Source: Siderastrea siderea (taxonomy: Eukaryota > Cnidaria > Anthozoa > Scleractinia > Rhizangiidae). Taken from it: a stretch of DNA of 64,000 nt. The notes beneath the pieces were generated by a model, which was not told the origin of the DNA, ran no database searches, and saw only the letters and a list, made by a program, of their open reading frames with translations. Shown here piece after piece: positions 1 to 12,117 of the stretch. The stretch lies in the NCBI GenBank assembly GCA_964030785.1, contig OZ034967.1:51613533-51677532 (forward strand), given 5' to 3'. The first letter of the stretch is position 1, and each line of letters begins with the position of its first letter. The translations under genes were made by a program, and so were the position numbers.

Positions 1-1505
1 GTAGGTATAGAAGCACACGTCCGTCGAGCAGTGTTGGCTTTGGCCGGACTGAAATATCTGTGCAATACTAGTGAAAGAAAGCAAGGAGGACTGATAATAA
101 CAGGAGGTGAAGTCCAGTGGCGCTGTTGATGCTGGTGGGACCAAAGTGTTGCTGAGGCATCGTAAGGATAGAATCTTTCACAGTAAATGTTATGATAGGA
201 AAATTCTGGTGTATGTTGTTGTGGTTATGTTTAATACTTGGAAAGTATCTAGCTGCCAACGTTATTAGAAAGGTTATTTGCAGGTAGGAAATGAATTACT
301 ACACGGGGCTGGATCTTCTTGGATAGTATAAGCGGCACAGAAGGATATACCAGTTAGTCTTTTTAATTTTTCTGCTTTAGTTTTGATTTTGACCCGATTT
401 GTTCGATTTTAGAGTTCGAGACACTGACTTGCTGACTCCGGAAGAGCAAACCGGATTTAACGATTACGTCATAAGACATGCTTTAACGTGTTTGAGATAA
501 AGCGACGACTTTGCCTTTTTACTAATTTCTCCTGATTCTGACGGTGTGTTTGTCTTAATCGATAATCTGTTTTTATAGCGCCAGATTCACAACAGTATAT
601 AAATACATAGCTCACAACTCTCGGTAACGGCATGTTCAGTTGTGGACAAAATTTATCTTTAAATTTTAATTTTAATTCAACAAATTATTCAAAGTGATAA
701 GACAGATGAGCTGAGTCATCAGATTTTAAACATTACGTCATTCGGTAACGCAAAAGACAAAATACTGTCACAATTTTCGTCACGCCGGTTAGCACGTTGA
801 GATTCTGACGATGTGTTTGTCTTTAACGATAATCATGTTTTTATAGTGCCCTTTTCACAACAGTATATAAATATATCCCTCACAACTCTCGGTAAAAGCA
901 TGCTCAGTTGTGGATAAATTTGTATCGACATTTAATTTTTTAGTTTCATTCAACACAATTAAATGTACAAAGCAATAAGACAGATGAGCTGAGTCATCAG
1001 ATTTTAAACATTACGTCATTCGGTAACGCAAAGGGCAAAATACTGTCACAATTTTCGTTACGCCAGTGAGCACGGCACGTTGAGCCAAGTAAAAACATTT
1101 ATCGAGGGTGGAGTGGGTCAAAACGACTGGTAAATGCCTATAATGCGCTTTCTTGTATCCTGTACGTAGCAATGATTTATTTTGTATTTACATTCACAAT
1201 TTGGCTTAAGGAGCCCATGGCATGATTAAAGGAAACTGTGCACAAAGCGTGGTTCCCAGGCATGGGAAAAAGTTCAATTCTTTTGGGCTGTTACAGTGCC
1301 CATGCTGATCAATCGTAAAGATGTGGTTACTTTTATATTGGGAAATTTATCACCCATTTTTTGAAATGCGTCTGCTTTGAGAATTGTGATGGCTTTTTTG
1401 TTCAGGGTTTTGAGGAAGGCCGACCAAAAGACAGCGAAAAATGATCTTGTGTGAAGAATGCATGAGGTCATGGGCGTAGTCTGTGGGGCTATGTTTAGTG
1501 ATGAG
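1..1505 (+). repeat. Dispersed repeat, copy A (left end cut by window)
   Basis: This segment recurs in direct orientation from about 2,290 and in inverted orientation from about 4,715 down to 3,720. It begins inside the unit, so its left end lies outside the window. Within it two tandem modules of about 270-280 bp (about 543-811 and 812-1,085) are similar to each other. The short reading frames here are not conserved as proteins and overlap on both strands, so no coding function is supported. The family is not recognised; it could be a non-autonomous element or an LTR-like unit. Confidence 0.7.
463..1085 (+). promoter_or_regulatory. Tandem TATA / AP-1 / CRE-like modules (copy A)
   Basis: Seen directly: TATATAAATA near 596 and 863, the AP-1 consensus TGAGTCA at 712-718 and 990-996, and the CRE/ATF-like ATTACGTCAT at 463-472, 732-741 and 1,010-1,019. 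The order CRE, TATA, AP-1, CRE repeats with the module. Equivalent sets lie in copy B (CRE 2,754 and 2,997; AP-1 2,977 and 3,255) and inverted in copy C (TGACTCA at 3,983). These are consensus matches; promoter activity is inferred. Confidence 0.4.
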
Positions 1506-1717
1506 AGGGTGAATAATTCAGTTTACCTCCTTTCCAGGGTATTGTTCGCTTTTTCAGTTGGTCAAATTTCAGCGTTAGTTACAGTTACGCACTTTTGCTG
1601 CAACTTGCTGTTAAAGATGCTTGAATGTTATTGAACCTGCAGTCACGCACGCCTCGCTTGCTTTCTTTTCGAGACGAACCAACACTTCGTCGGTTCTGCA
1701 CGCATTGCGGGCCTATG

Positions 1718-3719
1718 TTTAACCGACGAAGTCGAGTTAGAGCAGTCGTGTCAAGAGGGTCAACCGGTTTGGTCGGTCAAAATACGTCGTGTAAGGCTCA
1801 CAAGGTGTGTATTTCGCTATGGCCCACGGGATGGGATGACGTATTCTGCAGTCAAGCCCATCGATTAGTACACACACGCACACACTTCCGCCGAGCAGTG
1901 TTGGTTTCGACCGGACTGAAATATCTGTGCAATACTAGTGAAAGAAAGCAAGGAGGACTGATAATAACAGGAGGTGAAGTCGAGTTAGAGCAGTCGTGTC
2001 AAGAGGGTCAACCGGTTTGGTCGGTCAAAATACGTCGTGTAAGGCTCACAAGGTGTGTATTTCGCTATGGCCGATGGGATGGGATGACGTGAGAACAAGA
2101 GCGGACGAGTCGCCATTTTGAATTGGCAGGTTAAGAAAGGTGACGGAGGCTTGGTGGAAGATTTGCTTCGACTGTGTTGTAGTATAATTTTGTGCTGACC
2201 GCTGAACATATAGAGAAGAAGTTGTACACAGACATCGATTAGTACACACACACACGCACGATAGGACAAGAGTCCACATAAAAATTATCGTAGGTATAGA
2301 AGCACACGTCCGTCGAGCAGTGTTGGCTTTGGCCGGACTGAAATATCTGTGCAATACTAGTGAAAGAAAGCAAGGAGGACTGATAATAACAGGAGGTGAA
2401 GTCCAGTGGCGCTGTTGATGCTGGTGGGACCAAAGTGTTGCTGAGACATCGTAAGGATAGAATCGTTCTCAGTAAAGGTTATGAAAGGAAAATGCTGGTG
2501 TATGTTGTTGTGGTTATGTTTATTACTTGAAAATGTCTAGCTGCCAACGTTAAGAAAGGTTATCGGCAGGTGGGAAATGAATTACGACACGAGGCTGGAT
2601 CTTCTTGGATAGTATACTGTAAGCGGCACAGAAAGATATACCAGTTAGTCTTTTTAATTTTTCTGCTTTACTTTTGATTTTGAACCGATTTGTTCGATTT
2701 TAAAGTTCGAGACACTGACTTGCTGACTGTGGAAGAGGAAACCAGATTTAACGATTACGTCATAAGACATGCTTTAACGTGTTTGAGATAAAGCGACGAC
2801 TTGGCTTTTTACTAATTTCTCCAGATCGATAATGATGTTTGTATAGTGCCATATCAACAGTATATAAATGCTTCGCTTACAACTCTTGATAACGGCATGT
2901 TCAGTTGTGGGCAAAATTTATCTTTAAATTTTAGTTTTAATTCAACAAAATATTCAAAGCGATTAGACAGATGAGCTGAGTCATCCGATTTTAAACATTA
3001 CGTCATTAGGTAACGTAAAAGACAAAATACTGTCACAATTTTCGTCACGCCGGTTAGCAAGTTGAGATTCTGACGATGTGTTTGTCTTTATCGATAATCA
3101 TGTTTTTATAGTGCCCTATTCACAACAGTATATAAATACATTGCTCACAACTCTTGGTAAAAGCATGTTCAGTCGTGGACAAATGTATATCAACATTTAA
3201 TTTTTTAGTTTAATTCAACAAAATTAAATATTCAAAGCGATAAGACAGATGAGCTGAGTCATCAGGTTTTAAACATAACGTCATTCGGTAACGCGAAGGG
3301 CAAATACTGTCACAATTTTCGTTACGCCAGTTAGCACGTTGAACCAAGTAAAAACATTTGTCGAGGGTGGAGTGGGTCAAAACGACTGGTAAATGCCTAT
3401 AATGCGCTTTCTTGTAACCTGTACGATAGAGCGTAGCAATGATTTATTTCGTATCTGCATTCACAACTTGGCTTAAGGAGCCCTTGACATGATTAAAGGA
3501 CACTGTGACTGTGCACAAAGCGTGGTTCCCAGGTATGGGGAAAAGTTCAATTCTTTTGGGCTGTTACGGTGCCCATACTGATCAATCGTGAAGATGTGGT
3601 TACTTTTATATTGGAAAATTTGTTGCCCATTTTTCTCCTGATTCTGACGGTGTGTTTGTCTTAATCGATAATCTGTTTTTATAGTGCCAGATTCACAACA
3701 GTATATAAATACATAGCTC
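1718..3719 (+). repeat. Dispersed repeat, copy B with partial internal duplication
   Basis: The unit begins near TTAACCGACGAAGTCGAG. About 250 bp later the start repeats (about 1,727 and 1,977), the first copy being shortened by an internal deletion. From 2,290 it parallels copy A, with TATA modules near 2,861, 3,129 and 3,702. The third module breaks off at 3,719, where the sequence turns into the inverted copy. An inverted match to the unit start (CTTCGTCGGTT, near 1,686) precedes it. Confidence 0.7.
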
Positions 3720-5036
3720 GTCTTATGACGTAATCGTTAATTGTGTTGAATGAAACTAAAAAATTAAATGTCGATACAATTTATCCACAACTGAACATGC
3801 TTTTACCGAGAGTTGTGAGGGATATATTTATATACTGTTGTGAAAAGGGCACTATAAAAACATGATTATCGTTAAAGACAAACACGTCGTCAGAAACTCA
3901 ACGTGCTAACCGGCGTGACGAAAATTGTGACAGTATTTTGTCCGCTTTTGCGTTACCGAATGACGTAATGTTTAAAATCTGATGACTCAGCTCATCTGTC
4001 TTATCAACTTTGAATAATTTGTTGAATTAAAATTAAAATTTAAAGATAAATTTTGTCCACAACTGAACATGCCGTTACCGAGAGTTGTGAGCTATGTATT
4101 TATATAGTGTTGTGAATCTGGCACTATAAAAACAGATTATCGATTAAGACAAACACACCGTCAGAATCAGGAGAAATTAGTAAAAAGGCAAAGTCGTCGG
4201 TTTATCTCAAACACGTTAAAGTATGTCTTATGACGTAATCGTTAAATCTGGTTTCCTCTTCCGTAGTCAGCAAGTCAGTGTCTCGAACTCTAAAATCGAA
4301 CAAATCGGTTCAAAATCAAAACTAAAGCAGAAAAATTAAAAGACTAACTGGTATATCCTTCTGTGCCGCTTATACTATCCAAGAAGATCCAGCCCCGTGT
4401 AGCAATTCATTTCCCACCTGCGAACAACCTTTCTTAACGTTGGCAGCTAGATACTTTCCAAGTATTAAACATAACCACAAAAACATACACCAGAAATTTC
4501 CTCTCATAACATTTACTGTGAAAGATTCTATCCTTACGATGTCTCAGCAACACTTTGGTCCCACCAGCATCAACAGTGCCACTGGACTTCACCTCCTGTT
4601 ATTATCAGTCCTCCTTGCTTTCTTTCACTAGTATTGCACAGATATTTCAGTCCGGCCAAAGTCAACACTGCTCGACGGACGTGTGCTTCTCAGGCTTCTA
4701 TACCTACGATACTTTTTATGTGGACCCTTGTCCTATCGTGCGTGTGTGTGTGTACTAATCGATGTCTGTGTACAACTTCTTCTCTATATGTTCAGCGGTC
4801 AGCACAAAATTATACTACAACACAGTCGAAGCAAATCTTCCACCAAGCCTCCGTCACCTTTCTTAACCTGCCAATTCAAAATGGCGACTCGTCCGCTCTT
4901 GTTCTCACGTCATCCCATCCCATCGGCCATAGCGAAATACACACCTTGTGAGCCTTACACGACGTATTTTGACCGACCAAACCAGTCGACCCTCTTGTCA
5001 CGACTGCTCTAACTCGACTTCGTCGGTTAAAAATGG
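3720..5036 (-). repeat. Dispersed repeat, copy C, inverted
   Basis: Read on the minus strand from about 5,031, this follows copy B from its start through to the second TATA module. It forms a head-to-head inverted repeat with copy B around 3,719/3,720. Small differences, such as the 11-bp insertion near 4,690, show that it is not a perfect palindrome. Confidence 0.7.
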
Positions 5037-5227
5037 TACTTAGTTACGGTCTCCGTCCCCGATTATGGCTCCTGGTCTTAGCCAAAAGCCTGCAAGTATG
5101 TTCTTCCCGTGATATGCAGTTCTATGCGGTTTGAAAGGAAAATAGCCGATGTTTGTACCGTTTCTTTGGAAGAAATCAGCTTTTTCTATCTATTTATAGC
5201 CACTTTTTCCCGCTTTCTGCTATATAA

Positions 5228-5420
5228 CCCGCCTCCCCGATCTCACCTCCCCACATTCAGACCTCACATCCCCGCGTCCCTGATCTCGCTTTCCTGCGTC
5301 CCCGATCTCACGTCCCCACGCGTCCCCTATCTCACGTCCCCACGCGTCCCCTATCTCACGTCACTACGCACCTCCGCGTCCCACATTCCCAAACGCGCGT
5401 CCCCGCCTCCCCGACAAATA
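5228..5420. repeat. C-rich short tandem repeat
   Basis: This is a pyrimidine-rich tract with imperfect repeats of about 20-24 bp built around ACGTCCCCACGCGTCCCC and ATCTCACGTC. No gene is seen. Confidence 0.6.
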
Positions 5421-5892
5421 TTGTACCGAACACATTGTTAACAGGTTAACATAATAGCCAGAAATATCTCATGATCGTCAGAATGGAGCTTTTCTTATAA
5501 AATAAATGGAAGGCAAAAACTGTAAGAAGAATTGAAACAATAAATTAAACAAACCTTTCTGGTAAACACAAAACGCTATGAGGTAAACAAGGCGGCACAA
5601 AATAGATACCAGTTCCCTGCCGAGAAAAGCTATCATGTAAGACATGACAGGCTTTGATCGCTTCAGGATTTGTTATGTAAATTAGCTGAAGGGGGATTGA
5701 ATCCCCCCTCAGTTAATATTAACAGTAACTTAACGCCATGATTTGTCACCTTAAGGATTCATAAGAATGAAACGAGGTGTTAGCTTCTTGCTGCAAAATA
5801 TGACGATGTTGACAGATAATTACAATTTATTGAGACCTGTTGACAAACAGAGAAGAGAAAAAAAAAGGAAAAATAAAGCGCGCAATATATAT
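5421..5892. other. No gene seen
   Basis: This is AT-rich sequence between a tandem repeat and a palindrome. Short reading frames here match nothing recognised. Confidence 0.5.
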
Positions 5893-6043
5893 ATATTATT
5901 TGCCGGCCGGGAGGTCCGTATTGAGAAAAACTGTGCCAGAGGTCTTGAGTACGGCCCGAGGCCGCAGGCCGAGGGCCGTGCTCAAGACCGAGGGCACAGT
6001 TTTTCTCAATACGGACCGACCAAGGCCGGCAAATAATATTTTT
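5893..6043. mobile_element. Short near-perfect palindromic (foldback) element
   Basis: Two arms of about 70 bp, starting with ATATTATTTGCCGGCC and ending with its complement, meet at a GC-rich centre near 5,966 (GGCCGCAGGCC). The transcript could form one long hairpin. The GC-rich arms contrast with the AT-rich flanks. It looks like a MITE or foldback insertion, but no target duplication can be told apart from the AT-rich flanks. Confidence 0.6.
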
Positions 6044-7395
6044 ATTTTTTTCTTGTTGTTTTTCAAAAGTTAAACGTGTCTTGTTGTTTTCGGAAAGCAA
6101 CGTTTTGCAAGCGCGCGTAAAATGAACCATGAAACGAAGCCGTTTGTGACACCAGAGCAGCAAAATACGCTTTTTTACTCTGTTAAAACTCAGAAATCAC
6201 AGGAAGCAATATAACTAAAAGAAACCCCTTTATTTTCCCAAATTTCGATACATGTAGCTAACTCCCCGCGGCCCGTTCCGTTGACCGCGGTCAAGATCGG
6301 AAAATTCCGCCCGCTCCCGGAACCAATCAGATTGCAGGATTTGGTTCATCTTGCCCGCTCACGCGCTGAGAAAAAAATAAAATCTTCTATTGGGCCCAAT
6401 TTTAGCAGCGTTCTTTATATTTCCTCTTATTTACTTTATTTGGTCGTCCGCTAAAAACTTTTCTTGCTCTGCGGTTATCGCTTTTAACATCCTTTGCCAG
6501 GCACCTTTTTGCCCTACAACGTGAAAGCCAGCGTGGATCAAGTGTTCGTTAGAAATTTCTTGGCTTGGTTTCGTTGAATTTCTTTTCGTCTGTCCCTTTG
6601 TATGACTAATGAAAACAAGATCGCAGTGAAATTTTAACCTGATTGCAGCTTATTTTTTATCAAGTAACTAAACTGATTTCTACTAAAAAACAAACAAACA
6701 AAGAGAGTAGTTACTTTGAGGGCACAGGCGGAGCAGGTACCCCAGCTTTTGTCGCTTCCATAAGGCATAAGCCTGAAAGAGCAAGCCTGCTTGCGAGATA
6801 AATTTCACCGCAATCTCTGCTACTGTTTATTCGACCTTGTTGACGTGACTGGACATCGAAGGCAATCGGGGCATCACTTCTCTGGATCCTGGGCATACAT
6901 CAAAGTAGCATTAACCTGGGCATTGAGTATTTCCGCTGCTTTACGTGGTTCTCGATTTGTTCTGTGTAAATTTCCCTGGACCACCAGCATGAATGATTCC
7001 GAGATGTTAATAGTGATTCAAGCCGGCGCGCGTTGGGTGAGATGTGTACATCAGCTGGGTTTATATTTCACGCCGGGTGACCCTTTATAAAACAAAGTTT
7101 CCGCAAGAGCGGAGTTATCAAGAAGGCGCCTTATTCCGTAACGTCAAAAGAAGAATGAAAGTCTTCCATAACACCTTTGCGTAACGTAACCTCTGCCGTA
7201 ACGTTAACTATTAGTTACATTCTAGCGTCTCCGATAAAAAAGGGGTTGCTTGTTGATTCTGATTAGGTTCGGCTGATATACACATTACGAGCAATCTCTC
7301 TTTTCGCTTAGGGACAGTCGAGCAAATTAAAAAGAACGCGAGCCAGCGCGAAAATCGCCCGCTGCGTAGAATCGTGACGCGCGCGCGATAGATTT
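6044..7395. other. No gene recognised
   Basis: Reading frames of up to 99 codons near 6,791-7,090 have no recognisable domain and no convincing splice context. Nothing else is supported. Confidence 0.4.
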
Positions 7396-8258
7396 CCTTG
7401 GGTATTTATATGCTGCCAAATTAAAATATTTCGCCGTACAGAGCAGATTAATTTTAGCCGTACCCTTGGGTATATGCTATGTAGAAGCACAGAGTAGATT
7501 AACGCGAAGGCAAAATTAACCGTGCCCTTGGGTATGTGCTACCTAAAAAGGCACAGAGCGGATTAACGCGAAGGCAAATTTACTTATGTCCTTGGTTATG
7601 TGCTACCTAAAAGGGCACAGAGCAGATTAACACGAAGGCAAAATTAACTGAACCCTTGGGTATGTGCTACCTAAAAGGGCACAGAGCAGATTAATGCGAA
7701 GGCAAAATTAACTGAACCCTTGGGTATGTGCTACCTAAAAGGGCACAGAGCAGATTAACGCGAAGGCAAAATTAACTGAACCCTTGGGTATGTGCTACCT
7801 AAAAGGGCACAGAGCAGATTAACGCGAAGGCAAAATTAACTGAACCCTTGGGTATGTGCTACCTAAAAGGGCACAGAGCAGATTAATGCGAAGGCAAAAT
7901 TAACTGAACCCTTGGGTATGTGCTACCTAAAAGGGCACAGAGTAGAGTAACGCGAAGGCAAAATTACTTGTGCCCTTGGGTATGTGCTACCTAAAAGGGC
8001 ACAGAACAGATTAGTGCAAAGGAAAAACTAACTGAACCCTTGGGTATGTGCTACCTAAAAGGGCACAGAGCAGATTAACGCGAAGGCAAAATTACTTGTG
8101 TCCCTGGGTATGTGCTACCTAAAAGGGCACAGGGCAGATTAATGCGAAGGCAAAATTACTTGTGTCCTTGGGTATGTGCTACCTAAAAGGGCACAGAGCA
8201 GATTAATGCGAAGGCAAAATTACCTCTATGGGTATATGCTTCCTAAAAGGGCACTGTG
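7396..8258. repeat. 64-bp minisatellite, about 13-14 copies
   Basis: A 64-bp unit containing GGGTATGTGCTACCT, AAAGGGCACAGAGCAG and GCGAAGGCAAAATTA is repeated head to tail. The outer copies are more divergent (7,396-7,590 and from about 8,100); the copies at about 7,650-7,960 are almost identical, the pattern expected of homogenisation by unequal exchange. There are no spacers of variable sequence, so this is not a CRISPR array. Confidence 0.9.
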
Positions 8259-8261
8259 ATT

Positions 8262-8889
8262 CAACCCGAAGTTTTCCCGCCAAAACTACACGGTGAGTCA
8301 CAGTCCAAAGCAATTCCTTTTAGCGCTTCCACAACACGGCCAAATTTTGAGGAGCGAGCCAACCCGTCTTTCGCACACTCTCGCTGCCGAGACAATCTGG
8401 CATAAAGCTCAAACGACGACACAACAAAACTATGGCTTGGTTGTCTGTTGAAGTCACAACCTCGCTTGGCGGGCTTCCGATGTATTGATGCTACAGTGTA
8501 TTTCGTCAGGAAAGTGGTGAAAATTTCGCGCTTAGCAAATTCATCTTAAGCCTTAAGCCGTACGCAAGCTTAATGACTACATACCAGTGCTTTTCTGGGT
8601 CCCGATTATATCCAGTAACTCTGGAAACATGCGGAAAGCGACCAAGGATACTTGGACGAGGCGCGATCGACGCCATAGCTCTATTTTATCGAGCCTACCA
8701 GTGTCACAGTAAACTCATTGTCCTCTGTAGATTGTTATTTCCGCTCAAGTAGAATATTAATGATCTTGTAGCCTTTTAACTTATTAGTCTTCAACACCAA
8801 TCAGATCTACGAATTGGGACTCTTCCTGTGTGAAAGCTTTGTATATGTTGTACATTGAAGTATGGTACATGGTAGACAATTGATTGTCG
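8262..8889. other. No gene seen
   Basis: This is unique-looking sequence between the minisatellite and a retrotransposon tail. No domain-bearing frame was found. Confidence 0.4.
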
Positions 8890-9275
8890 CCGGGAGGGAT
8901 AATTGATGAGGGAACGTCATCAAACATATCAAACTCAGGTCAAACTGATTGGCAATCAGAATCCAACAAGCTGCATCTCTCTCCTCTTTTAAAAATCTTG
9001 TTAAAGCCCACTTTTTTTCATAGCACCTAATTTACGATATTTATCTTTTTTATATACCAGTTCATGCTTGTAATTCGTTTTAGTTTTTAAACTCTTTTTA
9101 TATAACTATTTTAATTACTAAACATTAGCTTTTAACTCTATTTTTATAACTATTTTAAACAATTAGATATTTTATATTTTTAGAAATTGTATTTAGCAGG
9201 GCCCCTCTGGAGACCAGCCACTGTGCTGAATGGGCCACCCTGTATAAATAAAGTTTTAATAAAAATAAAATAAAT
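8890..9275 (+). mobile_element. 3' end of a non-LTR (LINE) retrotransposon
   Basis: A short frame reading LLKILLKPTFF before a stop near 9,030 resembles the C-terminal tail of CR1/L2-type reverse transcriptases. It is followed by an AT-rich 3' UTR, the block GCAGGGCCCCTCTGGAGACC, and a tail of AATAAA-like repeats (9,243-9,275). The 5' part is missing, as is usual for truncated LINE insertions. The family is inferred from this tail pattern. Confidence 0.55.
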
Positions 9276-9279
9276 AATA

Positions 9280-10385
9280 AGCCCGGGTTGGCGAGTACAT
9301 TATTGGCGTTCGGTGTACACCGGGTGTACAAAACGTCGAATTTCATTTTCAAATGAAAGTTGAAATGCATCGCAAAATAATACCTTGTCACAAACAGAAA
9401 TGTATGCGAGGTTCTAATTGACTTGTCCCCGTACTAAATACAGTACTCTGTTTCCCAATGTATAGTCATTTGAAAACTATAAATAACGCGTAGATCAAGG
9501 CATAGATTTTGTCGTTCGTTATGTAGACCGTCAATCAAAATGGACAAGTTTTGGTTTCAAAATATACCCTCACGCATCTAAATCATGCGTTTTGTTACTG
9601 ACCGAAGAACATAGTTGGCGAAATGTTTTGCCGACAGTGATTGCACAGGCATATGTTTGATGTGTAAATTAACATGTTACAGTAGAATGTCAATTTATTA
9701 TACCACCCGTGGAACCGAACTAACCGCAAGATCATTAATAGATTGACAGAACTTCACGCCTTGAATTACTTCTTGCTGTGAAATCCTGAGCTCACCAAAG
9801 CTCCCCATGGAGGCCACTCTTCCAGCCGGCCCAGACCCTGAAATCGAATGGTATCGCGATCGATACCCGCGGGACATCATAAAGCCCGCGGGAAAAACAC
9901 ATGAATACGCTGTAGTATTTGTTCTCCTTCGTCGAACGCAATTAAGGAACCGGCACATCGCTTCTATATCTGTATTGCCGATGAGTCTGGACGATGGTTT
10001 TCGGTAAAACAATCCTTTTCAAGAGAGGATATCCTCTCTTGTGTTTTTATAATAATTAGTTCGAAGGAGAAATTTTTTTAAAAAAGTCTCGTTACGGACG
10101 TTACCCGTTACGCCGTTATGTGTTTTACTAACAACCTTTTTTTCCCTATCTTTAGTTGGCATTTCGCGTTTTTAATAGGATTTGGACCGATTCTCCGCCG
10201 TGCCTCGTTTTACGATTAAGGGCGATTTTCTGCCTTTCCACCGTTCCTCGTTTTAGGTTTGCCCACAAAACACGGTACTCACCCACTCTGACGATTTTTT
10301 GTTGTTGTTATTGTTTTTTAAAGGGAATTCTTTTATCCGAAAGCAGGCAGAGTCAAAGTGGAGACCTTCTTGGTAACTGTAAATG
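9280..10385. other. No gene recognised
   Basis: Overlapping frames on both strands at about 9,700-10,010 have no recognisable motif and probably reflect composition. Confidence 0.4.
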
Positions 10386-10388
10386 CAG

Positions 10389-10927
10389 GTGGTGAGGACA
10401 ATCTTTTTAGAAGCTACAGTGCTCAACTTACCACCTGAACCAATTGGCCTCGCCTTGCCTTGCTGGCAGAATTAGAAGCCAGCGTTGAAATACCAGATCT
10501 AGATGATATTCCTAGAGCTGGATATGTGGTGGGGAAAAACAGCAATCCCCAGCGTAATACCGTGATTTGGGCCATGAATAAAGACGTTTTCATAGCTGGA
10601 AACGGGAATCTGGTGAAACCAGAGGATTATGGCTTCACGTGGATAAGTCACCTGGTAAAAGATCCTGGAAGCGGAATAGCCCACGAGGCTCGGAAAGCGT
10701 CAGTTCAATTGCCCTTGACTACAAAATATTTTGATATCATGTGTCACTTGCTCAGCGGCTCCATAAAACAAGCCATGAGCGATAATCCTAGTCTTAGCAC
10801 TACAAGAGAAGAGGTATTTCATGGGACAGGACTGGACATCGAGAAGTTGAAAGACCAGGAAAGTGGTAATTTTTTGCCCACTTTCTTTACACTGTCAATG
10901 AGTGTCATCATCTCCCATTATGACGTG
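10389..10927 (+). CDS. Exon of an unrecognised protein, upstream of a P-loop exon
   Basis: A long frame runs from about 10,442 with no ATG, so it is an internal exon or a broken start. It reads through DLDDIPRAGYVVGKNSNPQ and HLVKDPGSGIAHEA and ends at a consensus donor (GTATGT) at 10,928 in phase 0. Just upstream, another frame from 10,389 (after a CAG acceptor) encodes a plausible leader (LNLPPEPIGLALP) that would join only with a frameshift near 10,455-10,470. The exon is therefore either damaged or begins at an acceptor I cannot place. The family is unknown to me. Confidence 0.5.
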
Positions 10928-11257
10928 GTATGTATCAATTGGTATCTATTTTGATAATTATTCTCTTAAAAAATAACTGTTGCTAGGAAATCAACCTTTC
11001 GTCCTTCAGAGCAGTTGTAGCCTTGGTGACTATCTCGTTATGTCAATTTAATTTGGACTTCATACCATAGTTCATATCGTTGACGTCATAAACTGAGTAT
11101 TCACGTTAATCTTCTCATGCCAACACGAATTGTAGAAAAGTGAGCGGCTTTGTCGCACAAGATAAAAGCGAAGAACAGATACATGTTGCAACTCTCCAAA
11201 ATCCTTTTCTTTATCATTGGACCTGGTACATGTTATGTGCTTTCTTTCACTTCACAG

Positions 11258-11395
11258 TGGCAGACGTTGGCAGGGTCTTGTCCCTTGCCTGCTGCGGTAG
11301 GAGACCCTGATAGTGGAAAGTCCACTGCATGCAAGGTGGCCATAGCTTGTACAGGAGGTTGGAAGCACAATTTCTTTGCCTCTGTTTCTGAGAAG
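11258..11395 (+). CDS. P-loop NTPase-like exon (GDPDSGKST)
   Basis: This 138-bp exon is bounded by a pyrimidine-rich CAG acceptor and a GTATAA donor and is phase 0 on both sides. It continues the frame of the exon ending at 10,927. The core GDPDSGKST fits the Walker A pattern GxxxxGK[ST], preceded by CPLPAAV and followed by a helix-like stretch. Large uncharacterised P-loop proteins, such as the DUF3987 type, share this arrangement, but that assignment is a guess. No further exon is seen before the repeat block at 12,118, so the gene appears truncated or has a very long intron. Confidence 0.5.
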
Positions 11396-12117
11396 GTATA
11401 ACGAGTTTTTATTTGTATGAGAAAAAGCTGGTATATTCAGGGATTTGATTGACCATTGACTTTTTTGCTCCACGAATACAGGGAATAAAATAACTCGTTT
11501 GTAAGTCAATCACTGCACTGCAACATCTGTACGCACGCGAAGACTGCGAAAGGTGTGAAAAATCTAGAAAAATGTTAGTTTAAGGATCATAACAGAGGAA
11601 AGGAATTCAAAATTGGACTGATAAGGTGGCTTCACCTAGGAAAATGAAAATATGCATATTCTGCTATTTTTTTGGACATTACAGTTTTGCTATTTCCTGT
11701 TAAAAGAAAACAATGTCTATTATTTTAAAAGAGTCTGTTCCCATAACAAAATTTCCCCCTGGAACAAACGTAATGTTTTAGCCATAAAGGGGTATGCTTC
11801 TTTCTAAGTCAGTATTTCCCATAAAAACAATTAATTTTACTGGCAATAAAGTAATAAGTGACCTGAGTTAAAATTTACTTTCTAAAGGCAACTACTCTCT
11901 GGATGCTTATTTTGGTTGGTAAGTCATTGGTAATTTTACTACTCAATTAAAAGGCTTTTGCTTGGTACTATGTGACAAAATTCTCCAGTCTTTGCTATTT
12001 ATGTAGATTTTTTATCTCCAGACTAATCTTTTGAAACTTGCGGCAGATCTTCTAAAATGTAGTTTTCTTTTTGTGTATTACATAATTTTTAGGTTGTTGT
12101 CCAGTATCATTCTCATA
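11396..12117. other. AT-rich sequence, no exon seen
   Basis: This is either the intron downstream of the P-loop exon or its decayed remainder. No Walker B-like or other continuation was recognised. Confidence 0.4.

Noticed and set aside
4440..5012. Overlapping frames of 63-109 codons in the left repeats
   Set aside because: They recur only because the DNA repeats; different copies are broken at different points and no domain is seen.
7396..8258. CRISPR-like regular repeats
   Set aside because: Whole 64-bp units repeat with no unique spacers, and the genome is eukaryotic.
9698..10012. 104-codon minus-strand frame and its 66-codon plus-strand partner
   Set aside because: Both strands are open over the same stretch and neither has a motif or splice context.
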